A stretch of DNA of 24,182 nt. Source: an uncultured Oscillospiraceae bacterium (GTDB taxonomy: Bacteria; Bacillota; Clostridia; Oscillospirales; Ruminococcaceae). The DNA lies in the NCBI GenBank assembly GCA_900546885.1, contig UREN01000034.1, forward strand, positions 1 to 24,182. The letters are read 5' to 3'. The notes below the pieces were generated by a model that was not told where the DNA came from, ran no database searches, and saw only the letters and a list, made by a program, of their open reading frames with translations. Below are positions 14,551-22,518 of the stretch, piece after piece. Position 1 is the first letter of the stretch, and each line of letters begins with the position of its first letter. The position numbers and the translations under genes were made by a program.

Positions 14551-17500
14551 ATGTACGAAAAAGTGCCCACAAGCCTGGATTTCGTCGCGCGCGAAAAGGC
14601 CATTGAAAAGTTCTGGAAAGAACATGATATCTTTGAAAAAAGTATCGATTCCCGAAAAAACGGCCCCACCTACACCTTTTATGACGGCCCGCCCACAGCC
14701 AATGGCAAGCCGCATATCGGCCATGTAGAGACGCGCTGCATCAAAGATATGATTCCGCGTTACCGCGCTATGAAGGGCTATATGGTGCCGCGCAAAGCAG
14801 GGTGGGACACCCATGGCCTGCCGGTAGAGCTGGAAGTGGAAAAACTGCTGGGGCTGGACGGCAAAGAGCAGATTGAAACATACGGCGTAGAGCCCTTTAT
14901 TGAAAAATGCAAAGAGAGCGTTTGGAAATATAAGGGCATGTGGGAAGATTTCTCTGACACGGTGGGCTTTTGGGCCGATATGCAGCACCCGTACGTCACC
15001 TACGAGAACGATTATATTGAATCGGAATGGTGGGCGCTGAAGCAAATTTGGGAAAAAGGCCTTTTGTACAAGGGCTTTAAAATTGTGCCGTACTGCCCGC
15101 GCTGCGGGACGCCGCTTTCCAGCCACGAGGTGGCGCAGGGCTATAAAGATGTGAAAGAGCGCAGCGCCGTTGCCAAATTTGCCGCAAAGGGCGAAGAAAA
15201 CGCCTACTACCTTGCCTGGACAACCACGCCCTGGACGCTGCCCTCGAACGTTGCGCTGTGCGTGAACCCGGCCGAGGAATATGTGAAGGTGAGCATGCAC
15301 GAGGACGGCACTGTATATTACCTGGCCGCCGCCCTGGCCGACACCGTGCTGGGCGAGGGCACCTACGATGTGTTGGAGCGCTATGTGGGCAAAGACCTGG
15401 AATTCCGCGAATATACCCCGCTGTTCGATTTTGTAAGCCCGAAGGAAAAATGCTGGTATGTCACCTGTGCCGATTATGTCACCCTGACGGACGGCACCGG
15501 CATTGTGCACATTGCGCCCGCCTTTGGCGAGGACGACTCGCAGGTGGGCCGCCGCTATGGCCTGCCCTTTGTGCAGCTTGTGGACGCCAAGGGAGAAATG
15601 ACAAAAGAGACCAAATGGGCCGGTGTCTTCTGCAAGGATGCCGACAAAGAGGTGCTGGCAGACCTGCGCCAGCGCGGGCTTTTGTTCAGCGCGCCGGTGT
15701 TCGAGCACAGCTACCCGCACTGCTGGCGCTGCGACACGCCGCTGATTTATTACGCCCGCGATTCCTGGTTTATCAAAATGACGGCCGTGCGGGAAGATTT
15801 GATTCGCAACAACAACACGGTGAACTGGGTGCCGGAATCCATCGGCAGGGGGCGCTTTGGCGACTGGCTGGAAAATGTGCAGGATTGGGGCATCAGCCGC
15901 AACCGCTATTGGGGCACGCCGCTGAACATTTGGGAATGCGAATGCGGCCACCGGCACGCGGTGGGCAGCATTGAAGAGCTGAAACAGCTGAGCGATAACT
16001 GCCCGGAAACCATTGAGCTGCACCGCCCGTTTATCGACGAGGTTACCATCCGCTGCCCGCACTGCGGCAAAGAGATGCACCGCGTGCCGGAGGTGATAGA
16101 CTGCTGGTTCGATTCCGGCGCCATGCCCTTTGCGCAGCACCATTACCCGTTTGAAAACAAAGAGCTGTTTGAAAGCCAGTTCCCGGCCGATTTCATCAGC
16201 GAAGCGGTAGACCAAACGCGCGGATGGTTTTATTCCCTGATGGCCATTTCCACACTTCTGTTCAATAAGGCACCGTTTAAAAATGCCATTGTCATGGGCC
16301 ATGTGCAGGACGAAAACGGGCAGAAGATGTCCAAATCCAAGGGCAACGCGGTGGACCCGTTCGAGGCGCTGCAAACCTATGGCGCAGACGCCATCCGCTG
16401 GTATTTCTACACCTGCTGTGCGCCCTGGCTGCCCAAGCGTTTTTCCGGCAAGGCGGTGCTGGAAGGGCAGCGCAAGTTCATGAGCACGCTGTGGAACACC
16501 TATGCCTTCTTTGTGCTGTATGCCAATATCTGCGAATTCGATGCTTCAAAGCATGTGCTGGATAAGGCCTCGCTTGGCGCAATGGACCGCTGGGTGCTTT
16601 CGAAAATGAACAGCATGGTGAAAGCCGTGGACGAAAACCTGGCCGCCTATGCCGTGCCGGAGGCTGCGCGCGCTTTGCAGGAGTTTGTGGACGACCTTTC
16701 GAACTGGTATGTGCGCCGCAGCCGTGCGCGTTTTGCCACAGAGGGCCTTACGCAGGATAACATCAACGCCTATATGACGCTGTACACCGCGCTTGTCACC
16801 ACGGCCAAGGCGGCGGCGCCGTTCATCCCCTTTATGACAGAGAGCATCTATCAGAACCTTGTGCGCAGTGTGGACAAAACCGCGCCGGAAAGCGTGCACC
16901 TGTGCGATTTCCCGGCAGTGGACGAGAGCATGATAGACCCCGCGCTGGAACAGCAGATGGACCTTGTGCTGCGCATTGTGGTGCTGGCGCGCTCTGCGCG
17001 CAACGGCGCAAACATCAAAAACCGCCAGCCGCTGGCTGCCCTCTATGTCAAGGCGGATACGACCCTGGCGGGGGGGTACTGTGCCATTATTGAGGATGAG
17101 CTGAATGTGAAGCAGGTGGCCTTTACAGATGACATGACGCAGTTTGCGAACTATCTCTTTAAGCCTCAGCTGAAAACGCTGGGCCCCAAATACGGCAAGC
17201 GCCTGGGCGAGATTCGCACGGCCCTGGCAGGGCTGGACGGCGCGGCCGCCAAGCGCGAGCTGGATTCTACCGGTGCGCTTACCCTCGCCCTGCCCGGCGG
17301 CGATGTGAAGCTTGCGCCGGAAGACCTGCTGATTGAAACCGCCCAGACAGGCCGATATTACACCATGGAAGAGGGCGGCGTGGCTGTTGCGCTGGACACG
17401 CAGCTGACAGACGCCCTGGTGGAAGAAGGCTATGTGCGCGAGGCAATCAGCAAAGTGCAGACAATGCGCAAGGAGGCCGGCTTCCATGTGGCAGACCGCA

Positions 17501-17673
17501 TTTGCCTGTATGCCGCGGGCAATGACAAGCTGGCCGGCATCCTGCAGGCGAATGAGGCCGAGTTGAAAGAGGGCGTGAATGCCAACTCGGTGGTGTTCGG
17601 CAGCCTGGGCGGCATCACCAAAGAGTGGGATTTGAACGGCGAGGCCATCACCCTTGGCGTGGAAAAGCTGTAA
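14551..17673 (+). CDS. ileS: Isoleucyl-tRNA synthetase, long eukaryote-like type (IleS2)
   Basis: Charges tRNA-Ile with isoleucine. At 1040 aa it is about 100 residues longer than the common bacterial type. Catalytic motifs: HIGH (55-58, within DGPPTANGKPHIGHVETR) and KMSKS (592-596). The editing domain lies between, with the TTTPWTLPSN motif near residues 223-232. CPRCGTP, ECECGH and CPHCG are cysteine pairs in the insertion. The DGPPTANGKPHIGH opening and length are typical of type 2 enzymes, which are generally much less sensitive to mupirocin than type 1; this is family knowledge, not measured here. AAAAGGAG lies about 12 nt before the ATG. It is preceded by the T-box leader and followed by a terminator. 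Confidence 0.97.
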   Translation: MYEKVPTSLDFVAREKAIEKFWKEHDIFEKSIDSRKNGPTYTFYDGPPTANGKPHIGHVETRCIKDMIPRYRAMKGYMVPRKAGWDTHGLPVELEVEKLLGLDGKEQIETYGVEPFIEKCKESVWKYKGMWEDFSDTVGFWADMQHPYVTYENDYIESEWWALKQIWEKGLLYKGFKIVPYCPRCGTPLSSHEVAQGYKDVKERSAVAKFAAKGEENAYYLAWTTTPWTLPSNVALCVNPAEEYVKVSMHEDGTVYYLAAALADTVLGEGTYDVLERYVGKDLEFREYTPLFDFVSPKEKCWYVTCADYVTLTDGTGIVHIAPAFGEDDSQVGRRYGLPFVQLVDAKGEMTKETKWAGVFCKDADKEVLADLRQRGLLFSAPVFEHSYPHCWRCDTPLIYYARDSWFIKMTAVREDLIRNNNTVNWVPESIGRGRFGDWLENVQDWGISRNRYWGTPLNIWECECGHRHAVGSIEELKQLSDNCPETIELHRPFIDEVTIRCPHCGKEMHRVPEVIDCWFDSGAMPFAQHHYPFENKELFESQFPADFISEAVDQTRGWFYSLMAISTLLFNKAPFKNAIVMGHVQDENGQKMSKSKGNAVDPFEALQTYGADAIRWYFYTCCAPWLPKRFSGKAVLEGQRKFMSTLWNTYAFFVLYANICEFDASKHVLDKASLGAMDRWVLSKMNSMVKAVDENLAAYAVPEAARALQEFVDDLSNWYVRRSRARFATEGLTQDNINAYMTLYTALVTTAKAAAPFIPFMTESIYQNLVRSVDKTAPESVHLCDFPAVDESMIDPALEQQMDLVLRIVVLARSARNGANIKNRQPLAALYVKADTTLAGGYCAIIEDELNVKQVAFTDDMTQFANYLFKPQLKTLGPKYGKRLGEIRTALAGLDGAAAKRELDSTGALTLALPGGDVKLAPEDLLIETAQTGRYYTMEEGGVAVALDTQLTDALVEEGYVREAISKVQTMRKEAGFHVADRICLYAAGNDKLAGILQANEAELKEGVNANSVVFGSLGGITKEWDLNGEAITLGVEKL

Positions 17674-17717
17674 GCCATTCAAACAAAAGCGGCAGGGCGC
17701 AAGCGCCCGAATGCTGC

Positions 17718-17760
17718 AAAGCCTCTCTTTTTCCGCACGGAAAAAGAGAGGCTTTTTGTT
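17718..17760 (+). terminator. Intrinsic terminator of ileS
   Basis: Eighteen-nt arms (17718-17735 with 17738-17755), perfectly complementary with a tiny loop, followed by TTGTTTT. It lies 44 bp beyond the ileS stop codon. Confidence 0.92.
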
Positions 17761-17785
17761 TTGGCATGTGGTAGGATGGTATCAT
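17756..17785 (+). promoter_or_regulatory. Probable promoter of the AraC-family gene
   Basis: TATCAT (17780-17785) preceded by TGG gives an extended -10. TTGTTT at 17756-17761 with an 18-bp spacer is a weak -35 that overlaps the T-tract of the ileS terminator. Support is moderate. Confidence 0.45.
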
Positions 17786-17810
17786 CACAGCAAACAGGGA
17801 GGATGCAGCA

Positions 17811-18659
17811 ATGGATTGGGCGCAGTGTTTTAACGAGGCAATTCGCTTTTTGGAAAATGACCTGACGCAGCCGCCGGATGTGGAGGCCGCGGCCCGCATT
17901 GCGGGCTGTTCTGTGTTTCACTTCCAGCGCATGTTTGCCTATGTGGCCGGTATGCCCTTGTCCCAGTACATCAGGCGCAGAAAAATGTCTCTGGCCGCAG
18001 AAGAATTGCAAAACGGCGGCAAGATAACCGATGTGGCTCTGCGTTATGGCTACGCCTCGCCCACGGCATTTAACCGCGCATTTCAAGCCGTGCACGGCAT
18101 AGCGCCCAGCGAGGCGAAAAAAGAGGGGGCCGCCCTGAGGGCATACCCGCCCATCCGCTTCAGCCTTGCGCTGGCGGGCGGCACGGCGCTGGAATACCGC
18201 ATCGAGCGGCGCGGCGCCTTTTCCATCGTGGGCATCTGCGCCGATATTGGCTGCGAGATGGAACAGAATTTTGAAAATGCACCTGCTTTGTGGGCACGTG
18301 CCGCGGCGGAAGGGGTTGTGGAAAAACTGATGCCGCTGATGGACACGCAGCCGCGCGGCCTTTTGGGCGTCAGCAGCCAGGCAAGCAACGAGCACTGGTG
18401 CTACTGGGTGGCCGTGGCCAGCACACAGGCGCCGCCCGCCTGGGCGCAAAGCGCGCAGGTGCCTGCCGCAACGTGGGCGGTGTTCCCCGGCCAGGGCGCC
18501 ATGCCGGGGGCTATTCAGCAGCTTGAAAAGCGCATTGTGACAGAATGGCTGCCCGGCTCTGGCTATGAATATGCGGATGCGCCCGACATTGAAGTGTATC
18601 AAACGCCAGACCCGCGCGCTGCCCGCTTTGAGATATGGCTGCCGGTGAGAAAGCCGTGA
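17811..18659 (+). CDS. AraC-family transcriptional regulator with GyrI-like ligand domain
   Basis: DNA-binding regulator of the MarA/Rob layout (282 aa). Residues 1-105 hold two helix-turn-helix units (AARIAGCSVFHFQRMFAYVAGMP, then ITDVALRYGYASPTAFNRAF, the AraC signature). Residues 118-282 form a GyrI-like effector domain (YPPIRFSLALAGGTALEYRIERR start; ends IEVYQTPDPRAARFEIWLPVRKP), which in relatives binds small hydrophobic ligands. AGGGAGG lies about 8 nt before the ATG. Targets are unknown. Its downstream neighbour is an A/T-rich remnant, so any original partner gene may have been displaced. Confidence 0.92.
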   Translation: MDWAQCFNEAIRFLENDLTQPPDVEAAARIAGCSVFHFQRMFAYVAGMPLSQYIRRRKMSLAAEELQNGGKITDVALRYGYASPTAFNRAFQAVHGIAPSEAKKEGAALRAYPPIRFSLALAGGTALEYRIERRGAFSIVGICADIGCEMEQNFENAPALWARAAAEGVVEKLMPLMDTQPRGLLGVSSQASNEHWCYWVAVASTQAPPAWAQSAQVPAATWAVFPGQGAMPGAIQQLEKRIVTEWLPGSGYEYADAPDIEVYQTPDPRAARFEIWLPVRKP

Positions 18660-18685
18660 CGCCCTCATAAAATTGGCGCCTTTTT
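18658..18685 (+). terminator. Weak terminator after the AraC-family gene
   Basis: GACGCC (18658-18663) with GGCGCC (18675-18680), one mismatch, followed by TTTTTA. It overlaps the stop codon. Confidence 0.4.
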
Positions 18686-18706
18686 ATTTGCTCGCGAAAG
18701 CATATA

Positions 18707-18747
18707 AGAGCCGATAACCGCATTTTTATCTGCGTGTTATCGGCTCT
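18707..18747 (-). terminator. Strong hairpin at the end of the KTR-domain gene
   Basis: AGAGCCGATAAC (18707-18718) is perfectly complementary to 18736-18747, and the inner CGCA/TGCG continues the stem. On the minus strand it contains the stop codon of the KTR gene and is followed by a moderately T-rich stretch. It is probably the transcript end of the reductase-KTR pair and marks the left side of the A/T-rich segment. Confidence 0.65.
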
Positions 18748-18934
18748 GCGCCTGTGCGCCCGGCTCTTTGATAACGGTTATTCTCATGTGTTTTATGCTG
18801 ATTAGCGCTTCCTGCTTACACTTTGGGCAGAACAGCGGGAAGTTTTCAAGCACCGTATCTTCTCTAAGTTTCAAACGGGTTTTCCTCTTGCCGGTAGGGC
18901 AAAGTGTCCATTCGCTTTTTAAACTCTCGTTCAA
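18737..18934 (-). CDS. Small cysteine-rich KTR-domain protein, one CXXC broken
   Basis: A 65-aa cytoplasmic protein of the Cys_rich_KTR family, of unknown function, often found beside mobile or tetracycline-resistance elements in Clostridia and streptococci. The second half is canonical: KTRLKLREDTVLENFPLFCPKCKQE (around residues 18-43). The family also has a CPxC pair before KTR; here it reads CPTGKRKTR, so the second cysteine is gone and a zinc site built from four cysteines could not form normally. The start is TTG, 2 nt after the stop of the truncated reductase, with only a distant GAGGG as ribosome binding site, so translation may depend on coupling. It may be a decaying gene. Confidence 0.8.
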   Translation of the reverse strand: MNESLKSEWTLCPTGKRKTRLKLREDTVLENFPLFCPKCKQEALISIKHMRITVIKEPGAQAQSR

Positions 18935-18936
18935 TT

Positions 18937-19701
18937 TTATTGAAAGGTTCCCTCAAATCTCACGGCAACTTTTTTCAACCATTCTCGGATATGGATGTGC
19001 TGCGGGCACATGGTTTCACATTGCCCGCACTCGATACAGTCGCTTGCTTTTCCAAACTGTTCCGAAAAATGGCTGTACAGCATGGTTTGTGCAGTCCACG
19101 CCTTTGTTTCCAACTCCCGCATATCCGCATTGTAAAGGGCAAAGTATTTTGGAATGACTATATTTTTCGGGCACTTGTTGATACAATAGGCGCACCCCGT
19201 ACAAGGTATGGCAATACTGTCATTGATCATATCTGCTGCTTTTTGAACCAGCGCATATTCTTCCTCTGCAAATGGGGTGAAGTTTTCCATATAGGACAAG
19301 TTATCTTTGACCTGTTCCAAATTGCTCATGCCGCTTAAAACCACCATCACATTTTCGTGGCTTGCCGCAAATCGGATGCCCCATGAAGCGACAGACAGAG
19401 CGGGGCGACAGGTGAGGAACAGGTTTTCCGCTTCCTGCGGGATATTGGCAAGCGTCCCGCCTTTGACCGGCTCCATAACAATCACGGGTTTCCCATGCCT
19501 TTTTGCTGTTTCATAGCATTTACGGGATTGGATGGTGTCGTTTTCCCAGTCAAGATAATTCAGTTGTATCTGGACAAAATCAACTTCGGGGTGTTCGGTC
19601 AAAATCTCGTCCAATACATCAGCGGTATCATGGAATGAAAATCCGATATGTTTTACAAGTCCGGCTTTCTTTTTCTCGGAAAGGAACGCAAAAACATGCA
19701 T
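18937..19701 (-). pseudogene. Truncated 4Fe-4S aldo/keto reductase (C-terminal part only)
   Basis: Remnant of an aldo/keto reductase that normally runs to about 370-380 residues. The 254 residues left start at AFLSEKKKAGLVKHIGFSFHD, in the middle of the barrel, and include IVMEPVKGGTL and the C-terminal ferredoxin-like domain with CX2CX2CX3CP at 167-177 and again at 222-232. The missing N-terminal portion would carry the catalytic Asp, Tyr, Lys and His and the first barrel strands, so the product cannot be an active reductase. Reading upstream in frame from ATG 19701 gives sequence with no family similarity to me (around 19702-19800), so the break is near 19700-19720. Base composition is visibly more A/T-rich than flanking genes. 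Confidence 0.85.
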
Positions 19702-20015
19702 ATCTTCTGCCGCTTTGCGGCGGCTATGTGGATTATTTTCTGCGGGCAGGGGAAGTGAATTTTCTTGCCCGCTGCATTTTGGAATATCTGCTTTAACACG
19801 GCATAAAAGGGCGAATACAGAGAGTGCCTTTTTATCTCTGTCCCTTTTGCCCGTGCTGCCCCAAAAGGAGGTGTGGCCTTTTCAAATTTGCAGGGAAAAC
19901 CGGCAGTGTGTTTTGCAGCTGTGTGCGCATTTCCGGCGGCCATCCGTCTGAGCCTGTTCCTTTTGCCGCCGCAATGCGAAAAGAAAACACCCCCTTGCGG
20001 GCGCGCGTTTCCGCC
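19702..20015. other. Intergenic stretch between the reductase remnant and ffs
   Basis: No gene is supported in about 310 bp. It contains the hairpin at 19741-19775 and a second nested inverted repeat at about 19806-19853 (AAAAGGG...CCCTTTT enclosing ACAGAGA...TCTCTGT). A perfect AAAAGGAGGTG Shine-Dalgarno-like sequence at about 19864-19874 has no start codon at the right distance. It may be the remains of a lost gene. Confidence 0.4.
19741..19775. repeat. Hairpin beside the reductase break point
   Basis: GCGGGCA pairs with TGCCCGC, and as RNA the stem extends by six pairs including G-U pairs. It stands just outside the point where the reductase fragment stops. Function unknown. Confidence 0.4.
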
Positions 20016-20044
20016 TTGCAATTGGCAGGGTTTTGTATTATAAT
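20016..20044 (+). promoter_or_regulatory. Promoter of the SRP RNA gene
   Basis: TTGCAA (20016-20021), 17-bp spacer, perfect TATAAT (20039-20044). Transcription would begin near 20051, at the expected 5' end of the SRP RNA. Confidence 0.8.
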
Positions 20045-20050
20045 ATATCA

Positions 20051-20279
20051 CAGCCGTTTGCGCGTGGCGCGGGCGGCCATATGCCGGACAGGGCGGAAAG
20101 CGTGCGCTGTTTGGCATGCAGAGGGTGGGCCCTGTGCGATGGGGCACCATGAACCATGTCAGGCGGGGAACCGAGCAGCATTAAGTGGTATGCTCTGTGC
20201 GCCGCAGACATCCTGCCCTCTGCATGCCAAACGGCACACCGGGCGTTTTCGGATGCGCCTGTGGCCTTGTCCGTTTTTT
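20051..20279 (+). ncRNA. ffs: Signal recognition particle RNA, long form with Alu domain
   Basis: RNA scaffold of the SRP, which binds Ffh and targets membrane proteins. The Ffh-binding hairpin is at 20158-20179: GUCAGG, a CGG-GGAA-CCG tetraloop stem, and AGCAGC, matching the conserved bacterial helix 8. Long helix 5 is confirmed by a 17-bp perfect pairing of 20109-20125 with 20216-20232. The roughly 55 nt on the 5' side form an Alu-type domain, as in Gram-positive bacteria. The end is taken at the T-run at 20273-20279. Exact ends are approximate. Its position immediately before dnaX matches the usual Firmicutes order. Confidence 0.92.
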
Positions 20280-20306
20280 ATTGCCGTCTTTGAAAGGGGG
20301 GGCCTT

Positions 20307-22154
20307 ATGTACCGCGCGCTGTACCGCAAATGGCGGCCCAAGACATTTTCTGATGTGGTGGGCCAGGCGGGCATCACTGCCGCGCTGCAAAACCAGATTA
20401 CACACGATAAGGTGGGCCATGCCTATCTGTTCACCGGCACGCGCGGCACAGGCAAAACCTCCTGCGCCAAAATTTTTGCCAAGGCGGTCAACTGCCCGCA
20501 CCGCACCGGGGCAGACCCCTGCTGTGAATGCGAGATTTGCAAAGGCATCGACAATGGCAGCGTCATGGACGTGGTGGAGATTGACGCAGCCTCCAACAAC
20601 GGCGTGGATAACATCCGCGATTTGCGCGATGAAACGGCTTATACGCCCAGCCAGTGCACCTATAAGGTATATATCATCGACGAGGTGCACATGCTCTCCA
20701 CAGCGGCTTTCAATGCGCTTTTGAAGATTATGGAAGAGCCGCCTGCGCATGTGATATTCATTCTGGCAACCACCGAGATTCACAAGGTGCCTGCCACCAT
20801 CTTGTCGCGCTGCCAGCGGTACGATTTCATGCGCATCAAACCGCAGGACATTGAAGCGCGGCTTTTGTATGTGGCCGGGCAGGAGGGCATTCAGCTTGCG
20901 CAGGACGCAGCAGAGCTTATTTCCCGCCTGGCAGACGGCGCCATGCGCGATGCGCTTTCTATTCTGGACACCTGCGCGGGCGTGGGCGGCGAGGTGACGC
21001 AGCAGCTTGTGCGGCGTATGGCTGGCGTGACGGATAAGAGCTACCTGTTTGACATCAGTGACGCTGTTTTGCGCGCGGACGCCGCAGGGGTGCTGGCTCT
21101 GGTGGCACAGCTGCGGGAAAAATCTGTAGACGTAAAGCGCCTGTGCGACGAACTGATTTTGCATTACCGCAACCTTCTACTGGCCGGCGTGCCCGGCGGG
21201 CAGGAGTTTTTGATGGGCACAAGCGCCGAAGAACAGGCGCGGTACGAGCAGGCGGCGAAAAATGTGCCGCCTCAGGTGGCTGTGCGCGCGGTGAAGGTGC
21301 TGAGCGATGCGCTGGATAAGATGGGCAAGGGCACAGATGCCCGCATTGAGCTGGAGCTGGCGCTGTTCACCCTTTGCCAGCCGCAGGAGGCCCGCATTGC
21401 CCAACCGGCAGCCGTGGCCGCCCGGCCTCAAGGCCCCGAGGTGCCCCAGCAGCCTGCCGCGCGCCCGTTTGCGGCGGTGGCGGCACCGGTTGCCCCGGAG
21501 GCGCAAGCTGTGGAAAAAGCCCCGGTGCCGGCCCAGGCGCCCATGGCCCAACAGGGCGGGGCAGAAGACAGGCCCCCGTGGGAAGAACCGGCACCGGAGG
21601 AAATGTCCGCGCCCGGCGCACCGCCCCAAAGGCAGGCGCAGCAGCCCCAGCCTGCGCCGGAACAGCCTGCGGCCGGCCTGCAGCACACCCCGGCAAGGGT
21701 GGAAGATTTTTCGCCCAAACCCGCGCCTTTGCAGGAGACGGCCGCGGTGGCCCAGCAGCCTTCCAGCGCAAACCCCACGGCCCGCGCCAGTGCCCCGGGC
21801 GAACTGGTGCCCTTTGCCCAGTGGCCGCAGGTTATTGCCGCCATGCAGGAAAAAGACCAGCTTTTATATGCCAATTTGAAGGGGACAAAGGCCTACTTTG
21901 ACGGCCGGCGCGTGTGGATAGACGGCACAGAGCTGTTTTTGGAATTCATGCGGCGCAACGAGTACTCCTCCGGCCTGATCAAAGACGTAATTGAACAGGT
22001 AAGCGGAAAGCGCTACCTGATAGGCCCGTACCAAAAGGCGGGCAAAAAGGCGGCCGCAGCCGCCCCCACCGCACAGCAAACGCTGGATGCCTTGGCACAG
22101 CTTGGGGTGCAGGTGGAATATGAGGATGAACAGAAAGGAAAGAACATATTATGA
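20307..22154 (+). CDS. dnaX: DNA polymerase III subunit gamma/tau
   Basis: Clamp-loader ATPase that ties the replisome together. The 615-aa protein starts MYRALYRKWRPKTFSDVVGQ, the standard DnaX opening. Walker A GTRGTGKT (44-51), zinc-binding cysteines (C63, C72, C75, C78 region), Walker B with DEVH (125-128) and sensor SRC (167-169) are present. After about residue 350 comes a Pro/Ala/Gln-rich linker of roughly 150 residues, then a C-terminal tau-like domain ending VQVEYEDEQKGKNIL. GAAAGGGGGG is 5-6 nt before ATG 20307. The longer frame from 19824 runs through the SRP RNA and is rejected. No good slippery heptamer for a gamma frameshift was seen. It overlaps ybaB by 4 bp. Confidence 0.97.
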   Translation: MYRALYRKWRPKTFSDVVGQAGITAALQNQITHDKVGHAYLFTGTRGTGKTSCAKIFAKAVNCPHRTGADPCCECEICKGIDNGSVMDVVEIDAASNNGVDNIRDLRDETAYTPSQCTYKVYIIDEVHMLSTAAFNALLKIMEEPPAHVIFILATTEIHKVPATILSRCQRYDFMRIKPQDIEARLLYVAGQEGIQLAQDAAELISRLADGAMRDALSILDTCAGVGGEVTQQLVRRMAGVTDKSYLFDISDAVLRADAAGVLALVAQLREKSVDVKRLCDELILHYRNLLLAGVPGGQEFLMGTSAEEQARYEQAAKNVPPQVAVRAVKVLSDALDKMGKGTDARIELELALFTLCQPQEARIAQPAAVAARPQGPEVPQQPAARPFAAVAAPVAPEAQAVEKAPVPAQAPMAQQGGAEDRPPWEEPAPEEMSAPGAPPQRQAQQPQPAPEQPAAGLQHTPARVEDFSPKPAPLQETAAVAQQPSSANPTARASAPGELVPFAQWPQVIAAMQEKDQLLYANLKGTKAYFDGRRVWIDGTELFLEFMRRNEYSSGLIKDVIEQVSGKRYLIGPYQKAGKKAAAAAPTAQQTLDALAQLGVQVEYEDEQKGKNIL

Positions 22155-22507
22155 AAGCAAGACTTCCCCAGGGCTATGGAAAACAGAATGTGAACCAGCT
22201 GATGCAGCAGGCACAGAAGCTGCAGGAAGACATGAAGGCAAAGCAGGAAGAGATGGAGGCCGCCAGCCACACGGTGACGGCGGGCGGCGGCATGGTGGAA
22301 ATTACCATGACGGGCGCCCACGAGGTGACGGCTTTGAAGCTGAAACCGGAAATTGTAGACCCTGAGGACATCGAAATGCTGGAAGACCTGTTGGCTGCTG
22401 CGGTAAATGAGGCGGTGCGCGTGGTGGACGAGGCCACCCAGCAGGGTATGGCCTCGGTGACGGGTGCGCTTGCCGGGCTGAACTTGCCGGGCGGCCTTGG
22501 CCTGTGA
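22151..22507 (+). CDS. ybaB: YbaB/EbfC family nucleoid-associated protein
   Basis: Small DNA-binding dimer (118 aa) that coats the nucleoid. The N-terminal helix NVNQLMQQAQKLQEDMKAKQEEMEAA, the central GGGMVEITMTGAHEVTALKLKPEIVDPEDIEMLEDLL sheet and helix (here cited in part: GGGMVEITM, LEDLLAAAVNEA) and the Gly/Leu-rich tail are typical. Its ATG overlaps the dnaX stop codon (ATGA), so translation is coupled, and GAAAGGAAAG in the end of dnaX serves as ribosome binding site. It precedes recR as in most Gram-positive bacteria. Confidence 0.95.
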   Translation: MKARLPQGYGKQNVNQLMQQAQKLQEDMKAKQEEMEAASHTVTAGGGMVEITMTGAHEVTALKLKPEIVDPEDIEMLEDLLAAAVNEAVRVVDEATQQGMASVTGALAGLNLPGGLGL

Positions 22508-22518
22508 GGCGCGCGGCC

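Noticed and set aside
19864..20043. Small gene after the AAAAGGAGGTG sequence
   Set aside because: No ATG, GTG or TTG lies at a usable distance in a frame with recognisable protein; the nearest open frame is short and unremarkable.
19653..20150. Minus-strand open frame of 165 aa between the reductase remnant and ffs
   Set aside because: It runs through the SRP RNA gene and its promoter and has low-complexity, Arg/Ala/Pro-rich sequence with no family resemblance.
19824..20306. N-terminal extension of dnaX by 161 residues
   Set aside because: The extension would translate the SRP RNA; DnaX starts at MYRALYRKWRP with a proper ribosome binding site at 20293-20300.
21500..22060. Programmed frameshift site in dnaX to make gamma
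   Set aside because: Runs of A at about 21513 and 22047 do not form a proper slippery heptamer in the reading frame, and the second is too close to the C-terminus.
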